A DNA stretch of 56,637 nucleotides, taken from contig CALLAF010000025.1 in the NCBI GenBank assembly GCA_938002605.1, forward strand, positions 1-56,637, in the 5' to 3' direction. Positions 35,955 to 45,200 of the stretch are shown here, piece after piece. A program made the translations under genes and the position numbers. The stretch is from an uncultured Paracoccaceae bacterium. GTDB taxonomy: Bacteria > Pseudomonadota > Alphaproteobacteria > Rhodobacterales > Rhodobacteraceae. Below the pieces are notes generated by a model, which worked only from the letters and a program-made list of their open reading frames with translations, had not been told where the DNA came from and did no database searches. Each line of letters begins with the position of its first letter. Positions within the stretch are counted from its first letter, which is position 1.

Positions 35955-37651
35955 GAATGTTCCTCGGCTGCGGTCGCTGACAAGGCTTGGTTCATCGCCT
36001 TGAGCGCATCAACCTGAAAAAGCGCGCCCCATAATGCGGGTGGATTATCTTCGCCGCCCAATGTGACCACGGGAATAAACATATGCCCGCCTTGGTCAAA
36101 CATCGGCATCGCCTGTTCAAGCGTGGCGTTGCCGTCAATATAAACACCGTCACGGATAAGATCCCAACACGCATCCTCAGCGGCGGCGCGCGGCGTGTCG
36201 GTCGGGCGCATAATGGTCGAGACTTTGAACGTCGCGAGAAGATAGGCCTGTGGCCCAGCTGCAAGATGCACGTTGCGTCGTTCAAGCTGCGTCAGGAAAA
36301 ACGACCGATCCACCAGCCGTGACGCGAGCGCCGTTGAAAGAGACACAGCCACCATTACCGCAAGCCCAGTTTGCCAGTCGCCTGTCAGTTCAAACACAAT
36401 CAATGTCGTTGAAATCGGCGCGCCCAATACAGCAGCCGCAACCGCGCCCATCCCAGCCAAAGCATAAAGCGTGCCCTCGCCTGAAACCGTTGGGAAAATC
36501 GCCGTTGCGATAGCCCCAAAGGCCAAACCAGTTAGCGCGCCAACCATCAACGACGGGGAAAACACGCCTCCGCCCATACGACCACCCATGGTGATGGCCA
36601 CGGCCACGACCTTGAGAATGCCAAAGATAATCGCTTCATGCAGCAATAGTTGCCCTGTAAGCGCCGCCGATGTTGTTTCGTAGCCGACGCCAATGACGTG
36701 CGGCCACCAAATTGCGAGCATCCCCACAAGCCCGCCCGCTATCGCAGGGCGTAAAAAACGTGGGATCCCTGTTTCGTTTTGAACGTAGGTGCCAAAATTA
36801 TCGGCCCAAAAGATGGCCTTCATCAAGATGACGGCCACGAGCCCACACAGCAGCCCAAGGATCAAGAACGCTGGTAATTCAACGTAGAACGCCAGGGCTT
36901 GTTGGGTCGGCAAAACAAATTCGGTCACATCGCCAAGTGCCAATCGGTTGATCACCGTCCCTGCGACAGACGCGATCACAATTGGCGCAAAAGCGTGCAC
37001 CGCAAAATGGCGCAACACGACCTCGAGCGCAAAAAGCGCCCCGGCAATCGGGGCATTAAAGCTTGCCGAGACGGCAGCAGCGACCGCGCACCCCAAGAGA
37101 TCGCGACCTGTGATCCCATTGGCATTGATCCAACGACACACAAGCGTTGAAATCACAGCGGCAAGGTGAACCACCGGACCTTCGCGGCCGGTAGAGCCAC
37201 CAGACGATAAGGTAATGAGCGAGGCAAAAGCCGATGCAAGCCCCCGGCGCGCCTCTACCCGCCCCTCTGACAGGGCTGCGGCTTCGATTACATCGCCAAC
37301 GGAACGCACCCGCCCGTCATCGGTAAACCGATCCAAAATGATCCCCACAACCAGCCCGCCAACAATGGGAATCGCAACGATTAAATACCAATCAAGCCCC
37401 GCGACATGGCTATGTAGGCGCGTCACGTCCTCAGTGCCGTAAAGCGCCGCCTGAATGTAATCGATGCCCAGCCGAAACAATAACGCGGCCAGCCCGGCAC
37501 AGATCCCTATCGCCAAAGCAATAAACCAAAACTGAATTTGCGTGGGGCCACGGGTCTTGATCACATGCGCGGCTTCAAAGCACGCGGCCTTTGTGTCGCC
37601 AATCGCTTGATCTAGCAGTTTCTTAATCGGCTCGCCCATGCCGTTGGTCAT
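35951..37651 (-). CDS. CLC-family chloride channel/antiporter
   Basis: 566 residues with about ten or more membrane segments. The CLC signatures are present: GGSTGREGP (filter loop with the gating Glu, so a Cl-/H+ antiporter is likely), GGRMGGGVFSPSL (GxFxP) and GAPISTTLIVFELTG. The last ~110 residues (after ATFKVSTIMRPTD) are soluble and contain a partial CBS-like unit (DGVYIDGNATLEQAMPMF). It would move chloride or similar anions across the inner membrane. The start is uncertain between ATG37651 and ATG37639. Confidence 0.92.
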   Translation of the reverse strand: MTNGMGEPIKKLLDQAIGDTKAACFEAAHVIKTRGPTQIQFWFIALAIGICAGLAALLFRLGIDYIQAALYGTEDVTRLHSHVAGLDWYLIVAIPIVGGLVVGIILDRFTDDGRVRSVGDVIEAAALSEGRVEARRGLASAFASLITLSSGGSTGREGPVVHLAAVISTLVCRWINANGITGRDLLGCAVAAAVSASFNAPIAGALFALEVVLRHFAVHAFAPIVIASVAGTVINRLALGDVTEFVLPTQQALAFYVELPAFLILGLLCGLVAVILMKAIFWADNFGTYVQNETGIPRFLRPAIAGGLVGMLAIWWPHVIGVGYETTSAALTGQLLLHEAIIFGILKVVAVAITMGGRMGGGVFSPSLMVGALTGLAFGAIATAIFPTVSGEGTLYALAGMGAVAAAVLGAPISTTLIVFELTGDWQTGLAVMVAVSLSTALASRLVDRSFFLTQLERRNVHLAAGPQAYLLATFKVSTIMRPTDTPRAAAEDACWDLIRDGVYIDGNATLEQAMPMFDQGGHMFIPVVTLGGEDNPPALWGALFQVDALKAMNQALSATAAEEHS

Positions 37652-38084
37652 CCCAAAACTTTAAATGCCCCGTTTACGCCGTTAATCTGGGTGTATGCGA
37701 TCCGCTGGGCCAGTCCAAGTACCCATCGCATTTCAGCGCATTTGTCGAAAACGAATCAAAATCAAAAACGAGCACCAAGCCCCACCCGTAACAGATGTAC
37801 GGTGAAAACCCAGCACTTCAGCCCGCATCGCAGATTGTCGACGCTCCGAGATACAACTCAAAGATGCCATCCTGCCATTCAACCCAGTGACAAAGAACAT
37901 CGGCACGCTCATATTTGTTTTTGTATCAATACCTAACACCCCTGAAAACGATTACGTTCAACATGAAGAAAACACCCAAATATTCATAGGGTTTTTGACT
38001 ACGCCGCAGGGTTGCAGGAAACATAGGTCAGCAATGATGATATACTTTGGTACAGGTTGATTGAAACCCACCCGCTCTGGTAGA
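37652..38084. other. Long intergenic region, left half: no supported gene
   Basis: This half of a 661-base gene-free gap lies upstream of the CLC gene and must hold its promoter. Short ORFs occur on both strands at 37691-37939, but their translations are low-complexity and they lack ribosome-binding sites. Nothing else was recognised. The right half is described as a candidate ncRNA. Confidence 0.4.
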
Positions 38085-38089
38085 TTATT
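38061..38089 (+). promoter_or_regulatory. Possible promoter of the candidate ncRNA
   Basis: TTGAAA at about 38062-38067 and ATTATT at 38085-38090 are separated by 17 bases. A start of transcription near 38095 would place the first predicted hairpin at the RNA 5' end. The -10 box is only a fair match. Confidence 0.3.
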
Positions 38090-38320
38090 ACCTAGAGGAA
38101 ATTAGTCCTCTGGTATTAGCTAGTTTATAAATCGTTTGACGGTTATTCAGCGGTTTTCGTGTTGAGGAGGAGGCACGGTTAAAGCCTCACTCAAGACGAT
38201 AGTGTGAGATACGTACCTTCGACGTGAGTGGAAAAGGTGCGGTATAACGAGTGGGTCGGGTAACAATTTCTAGGGGTGGAATATGTGCATTTTCGCGTAT
38301 TCCGCCCCTAACTTATTTCT
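38089..38320 (+). ncRNA. Candidate structured non-coding RNA downstream of recN
   Basis: No convincing ORF lies in this stretch, but several hairpins do. TACC-(U)-AGAGGA pairs with TCCTCTGGTA (38089-38115); TTGAGGAGG pairs with CCTC-A-CTCAA (38162-38194); and a 17-bp stem with three G-U pairs closes the end (38271-38310). The G-U pairs become A-C mismatches on the opposite strand, which favours a plus-strand RNA. The motif GAGGAGGAGG at 38164-38173 resembles a ribosome-binding site but has no start codon nearby. I could not match it to tmRNA, 6S, SRP or RNase P RNA. Confidence 0.38.
38271..38310 (+). terminator. 17-bp hairpin with strand-specific G-U pairs
   Basis: The arms at 38271-38287 and 38294-38310 pair at all 17 positions around the loop CATTTT, three of them as U-G. 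The plus strand continues ACTTATTTCT, a weak T tract. The hairpin also lies 2 bases beyond the recN stop on the minus strand, where three A-C mismatches weaken it. It may serve as a shared end for both transcripts. Confidence 0.55.
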
Positions 38321-39968
38321 GACCAGAAATAAGCGCCTGTGCCGCGGCGCGGGCCGCGTCGGTGACCCGGTCACCCGAAATCATCCGCGCAATTTCGTCA
38401 ATTCTGTCGTTGATATCTAGCGCGACAACTGTGGATGTCGTCGTCATGTCATCTTGCCGTTTTTCGACCCGCCAGTGGTGCCCACCCAAGGCAGCAACCT
38501 GTGGCGAGTGCGTGACAACCAAAACCTGCCCACCATCCGCCAATTCAGCCAACCGGCGGCCAACAGCATCAGCCGTCGCCCCACCAACACCGCGATCAAT
38601 TTCGTCAAAGATCATGGTTAGGCCTGCGTCCGCTTGCGTCAAACAAACTTTGAGCGCCAATAAAAACCGGCTGAGTTCACCGCCGGATGCAATTTTATTG
38701 AGCGGCCCCGCGGGTGCGCCGGGGTTTGTTGCAACGGTAAAGGCCACCGTGTCCCGCCCCGATGGTCCTGGCTCTGCTGCTGCAATATTCGTCGCAAAAA
38801 TGGCGCGCTCCATTTTCAGCGGGGCCAGCTCTGCCGCCATTGCCTGATCTAACCGCTGTGCGGCTGTGCGGCGCTTCTCAGTCAGCCTAGCTGCGGTTTC
38901 TTCATATATGGCCTGTGCCGTCTGAAGATCACCGTGAAGCGCTTGCAGATCACGCGCACCATCATCCAGCAGCGCCAACCGGGCGCGCAACCCATCGGCA
39001 AACCCACGCAGATCATCCGCGAGCACCCCATGTTTGCGGGCCAGACCACGAATAGCGAACAGCCGTTCTTCGACATTTTCAAGATCAGAGGTATCGAACG
39101 ACAGCGTATCCAAGCACTGAACGATCCCGTTTTGAGCCTCATCCAGCGCAAGTTGCACCCGCTCAATTGCTGCAAGTGGTTCGTCAAGCTGGCCTTCGGC
39201 CTTATCCGCAACACCGATTAACCAACGCGATGCATCGCTCACCATGCCTTCGGCACCATTGAGGCTTAGCGCCTCTCCGGCTTTGGCAATATCGGTGCGG
39301 ATCTTTTCGGCCGCTTGCATCATCCGGCGTTGCGTATCAAGCGTCGCCTCTTCCCCCGTTTCGGGCGAAAGCGCATCAAGCTCGCCTACGGCGTGGCGCA
39401 GGTATTCTTCTTCGGCTTGGGCTTCGGCGATGCGGCCCTCGGCGGCGGTCAGTGCGTTTTGTGCCTTGGCCAATTGCTGCCAAGCCGCGCGGGTTTTGTC
39501 TAATTCTGGCGCAAGCCCCGCATAGCTATCAAGCATCTGTTGATGCCCACGCGGGTTTAGCAGGCCACGGTCATCATGTTGCCCATGCAATTCAACCAAT
39601 GTTTCCGAAAGGTTACGCAACACTTCGCCGCTGACACGACGGTCATTGATCCACGCTGTTTTGCGGCCATCACGGGTATTTACGCGACGCAGGATCAGCT
39701 CATCTTCGGCAGCGATCCCGGCATCCGCAAGTACAGCAAAACCCGGATGCCCATCAGGCAGATCGAACCAAGCCGTGACTTCGCCTTGTTCGGCACCTTG
39801 ACGAACCAGTTCAGCACGCCCGCGCCAGCCCAGAACGAACCCCAGCGAATCCAATAAGATAGATTTTCCGGCCCCGGTTTCCCCGGTCAGCACATTCAGC
39901 CCCGGCTGAAACGCCAGTTCCAACCGGTCAATGATAAGCATATCCCGGATATCAAGACCGCGTAGCAT
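38313..39968 (-). CDS. recN: DNA repair protein RecN
   Basis: SMC-like ATPase acting in double-strand break repair. The 551-residue protein begins MLRGLDIRDMLIIDRLELAF and has Walker A GETGAGKSILLD (about 29-40), a long central region of helices suited to coiled coil, the signature LSGGELSRF-like segment ASGGELSRFLLALK and Walker B LTMIFDEIDRGVGG. It follows bamD by 24 bases on the same strand, in a lpxC-bamD-recN series common in alphaproteobacteria. ligA, which often comes next, is absent. Confidence 0.96.
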   Translation of the reverse strand: MLRGLDIRDMLIIDRLELAFQPGLNVLTGETGAGKSILLDSLGFVLGWRGRAELVRQGAEQGEVTAWFDLPDGHPGFAVLADAGIAAEDELILRRVNTRDGRKTAWINDRRVSGEVLRNLSETLVELHGQHDDRGLLNPRGHQQMLDSYAGLAPELDKTRAAWQQLAKAQNALTAAEGRIAEAQAEEEYLRHAVGELDALSPETGEEATLDTQRRMMQAAEKIRTDIAKAGEALSLNGAEGMVSDASRWLIGVADKAEGQLDEPLAAIERVQLALDEAQNGIVQCLDTLSFDTSDLENVEERLFAIRGLARKHGVLADDLRGFADGLRARLALLDDGARDLQALHGDLQTAQAIYEETAARLTEKRRTAAQRLDQAMAAELAPLKMERAIFATNIAAAEPGPSGRDTVAFTVATNPGAPAGPLNKIASGGELSRFLLALKVCLTQADAGLTMIFDEIDRGVGGATADAVGRRLAELADGGQVLVVTHSPQVAALGGHHWRVEKRQDDMTTTSTVVALDINDRIDEIARMISGDRVTDAARAAAQALISGQK

Positions 39969-39992
39969 ATCAGCCCCCGAAGCCTGCGCCGA

Positions 39993-40841
39993 TTACAGCC
40001 ATTCGCCGCGCACAACCTGACGATAGATCGACGCCAGCCAGTTATCGCCGGACACTTCGGTCGACAGCCCCTGCCCAGTCAGCAGCGCGTAGCTTGATTC
40101 GTACCATTCGGTTGACCGGTAGTTATGTCCCAAGATCGCGCCTGCGCTTTGTGCTTCTGCGGTGAGCCCAAGAGACAGGTACGATTCGACCAAACGGTGG
40201 AGCGCTTCGGGTGTGTGAATAGTGGTTTGGAAATCTTCAACCACTGTGCGAAAGCGGTTCGCCGCCGCAGCGTAATGACCGCGTTTAAGATAGTAACGTC
40301 CAATTTCCATCTCTTTTGCAGCCAAATGATCAAAGGCAAGATCAAATTTCAACACTGCAGAGCGCGCATATTCGCTTTCTGGGTAGCGCTCGATCACCGT
40401 CCGCAAAGCCTGTAACGCCTGGAACGTCAGCCCTTGATCGCGGCCGATATCATCGATCTGATCGTAGTAAGACAGCGCCAATAGATAGGCCGCGTAAGGC
40501 GCGTCCTGTTCAGCGGGGTAAAAGTCCAAGAAACGCTGCGCGGACGCGCGGCTGTTTTGGTAGTCTTCGTCCCGGTGATAGGCGAATGCCTGCATGATCA
40601 GCGCACGTTGGGCAAATTCCGAATATGGGTACAACCGTTCGATTTCACCAAACGTGAAGGCGGCATCATCTTGATCGCCACGCGCTAGTTGCTGTTCGCC
40701 ACGTGCAAAAATCTGATCGGCTGTCATTTCATCCAACGGGGCAGATGGATCACCTGCACCGCAGGCAGAAAAAAGCGCAAATGCCATTGCGGCGCCAACC
40801 TGCGTTGTCCGCATGCGGAAAGTGTTCAAGCTGACTGACAT
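39993..40841 (-). CDS. bamD: Outer-membrane assembly lipoprotein BamD
   Basis: Essential component of the BAM complex that folds beta-barrel proteins into the outer membrane. The 282-residue protein has a lipoprotein signal with lipobox LFSAC (Cys at 27) followed by TPR-type repeats: IFARGEQQLARGDQDDAAFTF, LIMQAFAYHRDEDYQNSRAS, AYLLALSYYDQID and GRYYLKRGHYAAAANRF. GAGG lies 7 bases before ATG40841. It stands between lpxC and recN. Confidence 0.95.
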   Translation of the reverse strand: MSVSLNTFRMRTTQVGAAMAFALFSACGAGDPSAPLDEMTADQIFARGEQQLARGDQDDAAFTFGEIERLYPYSEFAQRALIMQAFAYHRDEDYQNSRASAQRFLDFYPAEQDAPYAAYLLALSYYDQIDDIGRDQGLTFQALQALRTVIERYPESEYARSAVLKFDLAFDHLAAKEMEIGRYYLKRGHYAAAANRFRTVVEDFQTTIHTPEALHRLVESYLSLGLTAEAQSAGAILGHNYRSTEWYESSYALLTGQGLSTEVSGDNWLASIYRQVVRGEWL

Positions 40842-40964
40842 CGAGCGACCTCATTACTGACGGTGCGTGTAAGGCGTGCACCAATTGTTGGGATCGGTCT
40901 AGCATAGAAAAATCTGGTGCAAAATGCCTTTTGAGCACCCGAAGATCAACTGTGCGTCGCTGCT

Positions 40965-41882
40965 TTACGCAACAGCGTGAAGATCGGCCATGCTCACCCC
41001 GACACCAGGCAAACGCGCAGCGATTTTTGCATCACAATTGACCCATCGCCATGCGGTGGAATCCGCAAATAACGCATGTAAAAGGCGGTTCGTCATCGCA
41101 TGGCCAGCGCGGGTTCCTGTATAGCGTCCCAAGATCGGCGCGCCTGCCGTGTAAAGATCACCCAATGCATCCAGCATTTTATGGCGCACAGCTTCATCCG
41201 CGTGGCGCAGCCCCCCGGGCGTCAAAACATCGGCCCCGTCAACAACCACCGCATTTTCCATCGACCCGCCAAGCGCCAGCCCATTGGCACGCATCGCATC
41301 CACATCCGCAGAGCGGCAGAATGTCCGGCTATCACAAAGTTCGCGCACGAATGTGCCATTCGCCATGTTCAGGGTCTTGTGCTGTTTGCCAATCACTGCA
41401 TCAGCAAAGTCGATCGCAAAATCAATTTGCAACGACGTTGCAGGCGAAAGCTGCGCAAAAGCCGCGCCCTCCGTCACTGACACGTCTTTGAGAATTTCAA
41501 TTGCGCGCAGCGGTGCGTTCAGACGTGTCAGACCGGTCTTTACAATGCCGCGCACAAATGTCGCCGCACTGCCATCCAAGATCGGCACTTCGGGACCGTC
41601 GATATCGATAAGCACATTGTGAACACCACAGCCGGAAAGTGCCGCCATCAGATGTTCAATTGTAGACACGGTCACACCATCCGCATTCACCAGACGGGTA
41701 TTAAGCGGCGAAACAATCACCCCATCCCATCTTGCCGCAAGCCGCGGAGTACCCTGAAGGTCAACCCGGCGGAACACAATGCCTGCATTTGCAGGCGCCG
41801 GGTGCAAGACAACTGAAACACGTGCACCAGAGTGCAAACCTGTGCCTTCAAAGGCCGTTTTGTTTTTCAGTGTCGTTTGCAC
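40965..41882 (-). CDS. lpxC: UDP-3-O-acyl-N-acetylglucosamine deacetylase
   Basis: Zinc enzyme of the first committed step of lipid A synthesis. GTG41882 was chosen because the frame then begins (V/M)QTTLKNKTAFEGTGLHSG, the normal LpxC start, giving 305 residues; an upstream TTG at 41933 would add 17 residues. Zinc ligands are seen in STIEHLMAALSGCGVHN and RHKMLDALGDLYTAG, and the catalytic-site His near GRYTGTRAGHAM is present. The ribosome-binding site is weak. Confidence 0.94.
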   Translation of the reverse strand: MQTTLKNKTAFEGTGLHSGARVSVVLHPAPANAGIVFRRVDLQGTPRLAARWDGVIVSPLNTRLVNADGVTVSTIEHLMAALSGCGVHNVLIDIDGPEVPILDGSAATFVRGIVKTGLTRLNAPLRAIEILKDVSVTEGAAFAQLSPATSLQIDFAIDFADAVIGKQHKTLNMANGTFVRELCDSRTFCRSADVDAMRANGLALGGSMENAVVVDGADVLTPGGLRHADEAVRHKMLDALGDLYTAGAPILGRYTGTRAGHAMTNRLLHALFADSTAWRWVNCDAKIAARLPGVGVSMADLHAVA

Positions 41883-42017
41883 AGTTTTCGGGTGCCTTAG
41901 ATGATTCCGGTTTCCATACAGAACTACGCGCAAGGGCGGCGCGGCTCAACTCACTCTTTACAACGGTATGAAACATCACATGGCAAAAAAATGGCGATCT
42001 ATGTAGAGCATTGTTAC

Positions 42018-42047
42018 AAAAGGAAAAAGGTCGCCCTAGGGCGACCT
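42018..42047 (-). terminator. Rho-independent terminator of ftsZ
   Basis: A 20-base perfect palindrome at 42028-42047 (AGGTCGCC...GGCGACCT) is followed on the minus strand by TTTTTCCTTTT. It lies 34 bases after the ftsZ stop and probably ends the division-cluster transcript before lpxC. Confidence 0.9.
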
Positions 42048-42080
42048 CTTCAAAACATTAACGTGGCATTACCGAAAAGC

Positions 42081-43691
42081 TTAGTTTGCCTGGCGGCGCA
42101 AGAACGCTGGGATTTCGATGCGATCTTGATCTTCGTTTGCTTCGGGTTCTTGGCGCAACGGCGTGACCTGCGGCTGCGCACGGGTTGGCTGTGCTGCAGC
42201 GGCTTCGGCCTGCGCGCCGGTCATCCGGTTGATCAAAGAATTGATGCCAAACCGGGGCTTTTCGGCTTCTTCAGAAGCAGGTGCTGCGGCTTGCGGCTGC
42301 GCGGGGGCGGCTTGCTGCGCAGGCGCCCGGTTCACCGCGGCTTGCAAACGTGCCAGTGCTTCGGGGGATGGTGTCCCCGGCGCACGCGGCGCGACAAAGC
42401 TATCCGCTTCGGTTACCGCTGGTTCAGCGCGCGGCGTATATGCGGGTGGCGGCAGATCGTCAGCTGCGGCAGCCGGTTGTGCAGGAGCTGGCTGCGGTGC
42501 CGCTGCGGATGGCATATCCAAATCTTGGAACAATGTGCGTTCTTGTTGCTGTGGCTGTGGTGCTGGTGCTGGTGCTGGCGCCTGCGCCACGGGTTCTTGC
42601 ACCGGTGCGGGTGCCGGTGCTGCAGCAACTGGTGCTGGTTCTTGAACAGGAGCAGGGGCAGCTTCGGGCTGTGCCAACGGTGCGGCCATGCTGCGACGTG
42701 GCAGCGGCGTATCGGCATTGCTCATGACGGCATCGATACCTGTGGCAACAACAGACACACGCATTTTGCCTTCCATCCCGGTGTCAAGCGTAGAGCCAAC
42801 AATGATGTTCGCTTCTGGGTCGACCTTTTCACGGATTTTGTTGGCGGCCTCGTCCAATTCGAACAGTGTCAAATCATGTGAGCCAGTGATGTTGATCAGA
42901 ACGCCCTTCGCGCCCTCAAGGCTGATTTCGTCAAGCAGCGGGTTCGCGATGGCTTTTTCTGCCGCTTGGATCGCGCGGTTTTCACCTTCAGCTTCGCCGG
43001 TACCCATCATAGCCTTGCCCATTTCATCCATGACAGCGCGGACATCCGCAAAGTCGAGGTTAATAAGCCCCGGACGTACCATCAGGTCAGTCACACCTTT
43101 CACACCTTGGTACAGAACGTCATCTGCAAGCGAGAAAGCTTCGGTGAAGGTGGTATTTTCATTCGCAAGGCGGAACAGGTTTTGGTTTGGAATGATGATC
43201 AGCGTATCCACAACCTTTTGCAGGGCTTCAATGCCTGCGTCAGCTTGCTTCATGCGTTTGCCGCCTTCGAATTGGAACGGCTTAGTCACAACACCAACAG
43301 TCAGAACACCCAACTCACGGGCTGCCTGTGCGATGATCGGGGCTGCACCTGTCCCGGTGCCGCCACCCATGCCCGCTGTGATAAAGCACATGTGCGCCCC
43401 AGCAAGGTGATCAACGATTTGTTCAATGCTTTCTTCAGCAGCAGCGGCCCCAACCGTTGCGCGCGCACCCGCGCCCAAACCTTCGGTCACTTTCAGACCC
43501 ATCTGGATTTTTTGTTCCGAGCGAGATTGCTGCAACGCTTGCGCGTCAGTGTTGGCGACAACGAATTCGACGCCTTCAAGCGCCTGTTCGATCATGTTGT
43601 TCACAGCGTTGCCGCCTGCCCCACCTACACCAAACACGGTGATACGTGGTTTCAGTTCTTCATGCCCCGGAAGGGAGAGATTCAATGTCAT
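42081..43691 (-). CDS. ftsZ: Cell division protein FtsZ
   Basis: Tubulin-like GTPase that forms the Z ring. The 536-residue protein has [13 protein letters not shown] (about 21-33), the GTP-binding loop GGGTGTGA (109-116), the T7-loop region [18 protein letters not shown] and the globular end near residue 320. The linker after it (about 330-520) is rich in Pro, Ala and Gln and probably disordered. The conserved C-terminal peptide [12 protein letters not shown] binds FtsA. It is last in ftsQ-ftsA-ftsZ and is separated from ftsA by 174 bases, with its own hairpin. Confidence 0.97.
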   Translation of the reverse strand: MTLNLSLPGHEELKPRITVFGVGGAGGNAVNNMIEQALEGVEFVVANTDAQALQQSRSEQKIQMGLKVTEGLGAGARATVGAAAAEESIEQIVDHLAGAHMCFITAGMGGGTGTGAAPIIAQAARELGVLTVGVVTKPFQFEGGKRMKQADAGIEALQKVVDTLIIIPNQNLFRLANENTTFTEAFSLADDVLYQGVKGVTDLMVRPGLINLDFADVRAVMDEMGKAMMGTGEAEGENRAIQAAEKAIANPLLDEISLEGAKGVLINITGSHDLTLFELDEAANKIREKVDPEANIIVGSTLDTGMEGKMRVSVVATGIDAVMSNADTPLPRRSMAAPLAQPEAAPAPVQEPAPVAAAPAPAPVQEPVAQAPAPAPAPQPQQQERTLFQDLDMPSAAAPQPAPAQPAAAADDLPPPAYTPRAEPAVTEADSFVAPRAPGTPSPEALARLQAAVNRAPAQQAAPAQPQAAAPASEEAEKPRFGINSLINRMTGAQAEAAAAQPTRAQPQVTPLRQEPEANEDQDRIEIPAFLRRQAN

Positions 43692-43829
43692 TGCTCGATC
43701 CGCCTGTTTTTATGAGCCCGTCCCACCGGGCGCTGACTGCTTATTGCTTCCATCCTAACCGGGTGATGCCGAAAGGTCACGGGAAAAACACAAAGTTGCC
43801 ACCAAATCTGGACAAATTTTTTCCGAATC

Positions 43830-43864
43830 GCGCTTCATTTTGCCTTATCGGCAAAATGAAGCGC
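43830..43864. repeat. Perfect 15-bp inverted repeat between ftsA and ftsZ
   Basis: GCGCTTCATTTTGCC (43830-43844) and its exact complement (43850-43864) flank a 5-base loop, starting one base after the ftsA stop. The minus strand then reads GATTCGGAAAAAATTTG, which lacks a proper T tract. It could act as an attenuator, RNA stabiliser or processing site that sets the FtsZ:FtsA ratio. Confidence 0.75.
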
Positions 43865-43865
43865 A

Positions 43866-45200
43866 TTACCAGTTGTCTTTAAACCATTTAACAGCCCGTT
43901 TAAGCGAACGCGCCGGATAGCGATCCGCCGGAATTTCGAAATCCCACCATTCGTCCTGCGGGTTCGACGCGAATAGCGACAACCCAACTGCGCTCGAAAA
44001 TGCGGGACCAATTGCCGCTTGTGGCAGACCTTGCACCCGTAACGGGCGCCCTAGCCGGACCTGCTGACCCAGAATTTTACTGGCCAACCCATCAAGTCCG
44101 GGAATTTGGCTCCCGCCGCCTGTCAGCACGATCTGCTGGCCGGGCAAGTGCTCGAAGCCGGCAGCATCAAGACGTGCGCGAACCTCTTCAAGAATTTCTT
44201 CCACGCGAGGGCGCATGATCCCGATCAATTCAGCCCGGCTGACAGTGCGGCGATCATGTTCCCAATCGCCTGTCTCGCCGTCCGTTTCGATCATTTCACG
44301 GTCATCCATGCCCGTCGCAACGACGCCGCCGTAAAATGTTTTAATCCGCTCCGCAGTCGCGGCGGGGATTTGCAGACCCATCGAAATATCAGAGGTAATA
44401 TGGTCACCGCCCATACGCACTGAATCCGCATAGATCATGTGCTTTTTCATAAAGACTGAAATGCTGGTCGATCCGCCGCCCAAGTCAATACAAGCCGCGC
44501 CCAATTCTTGTTCATCTTCTACCAGCGACGACATGCCAGACACATAAGCCGAAGACGCGAGCCCCGCCAGTTCAAGATCGCAACGCTTGATGCAGTAAAA
44601 CAGGTTTTGCAATGTTGCCGTATCGACCGTCAGCATATGCATATCAGTGGTCAGCTGGTGCCCGATTTGCCCACGCGGATCGGCAAGCCCAGACCGGTTA
44701 TCAAGCGTAAAATTCACGGGCTGCGCATGTAAAACTTCGCGGTCAGCGCCGTAATCAGGCACATCGCAGTTCGCCATCACCTGACTGATATCTTGCTCCG
44801 TCACAGCACCGCCCGACACATCAAGCGCGCCATCCAAACCATAAGATCGCGGACGCCCACCCGAAAGCGACGCAATCACGTGATCAACGCGGACTTTGGC
44901 CATTTTTTGGGCAGCCTGAACCACCGTGCGAATGGCGCGTTCCGTTTCTTGCATCGCGTCGATTTCGCCAAAACGCACACCGCGCGACCGCGTGGTCGCA
45001 GCGCCAATCACCCGAAACTGTGATTGCCCGGCCATAGATCCCACGCCGTCCACATTGCGAAACTGTTCTGGCCCGTCAAAACGCAGCACCAGACAGGCAA
45101 TCTTTGACGTGCCCACATCCAAAATCGCCACGACGCCGCGTTGCATTGCGGCTTTGCGCATTTGACGCATTGCGCGTTGGTTGTCGTATAGATCGCCCAT
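43866..45200 (-). CDS. ftsA: Cell division protein FtsA
   Basis: Actin-like protein that tethers FtsZ to the membrane. The 444-residue protein has the actin fold motifs GVVAILDVGTSKIACLVL (phosphate 1), AACIDLGGGSTSISVF (phosphate 2) and QQIVLTGGGSQIPGL (adenosine), plus the SHS2 subdomain region. The C-terminal end SLKRAVKWFKDNW is the amphipathic membrane-binding helix. Its ATG shares one base with the ftsQ stop (TAATG), so translation is probably coupled. Confidence 0.96.
   Translation of the reverse strand: MGDLYDNQRAMRQMRKAAMQRGVVAILDVGTSKIACLVLRFDGPEQFRNVDGVGSMAGQSQFRVIGAATTRSRGVRFGEIDAMQETERAIRTVVQAAQKMAKVRVDHVIASLSGGRPRSYGLDGALDVSGGAVTEQDISQVMANCDVPDYGADREVLHAQPVNFTLDNRSGLADPRGQIGHQLTTDMHMLTVDTATLQNLFYCIKRCDLELAGLASSAYVSGMSSLVEDEQELGAACIDLGGGSTSISVFMKKHMIYADSVRMGGDHITSDISMGLQIPAATAERIKTFYGGVVATGMDDREMIETDGETGDWEHDRRTVSRAELIGIMRPRVEEILEEVRARLDAAGFEHLPGQQIVLTGGGSQIPGLDGLASKILGQQVRLGRPLRVQGLPQAAIGPAFSSAVGLSLFASNPQDEWWDFEIPADRYPARSLKRAVKWFKDNW

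Noticed and set aside
37691..37939. Short ORFs on both strands upstream of the CLC gene
   Set aside because: They mirror each other, have no ribosome-binding site and show no recognisable protein pattern.
38089..38320. tmRNA, 6S RNA, SRP RNA or RNase P RNA in the gap after recN
   Set aside because: No AANDN-type tag, no conserved GAGGAAAGTCCG segment and no SRP GGAAG/GNRA core could be found.
41901..42881. 326-codon plus-strand ORF opposite the ftsZ end
   Set aside because: It reads the complement of the Pro/Ala/Gln linker, giving a Cys/Arg/Gly-rich low-complexity product.
42688..43715. 240- and 249-codon plus-strand ORFs opposite ftsZ
   Set aside because: Antisense to the conserved GTPase domain; no family signal.
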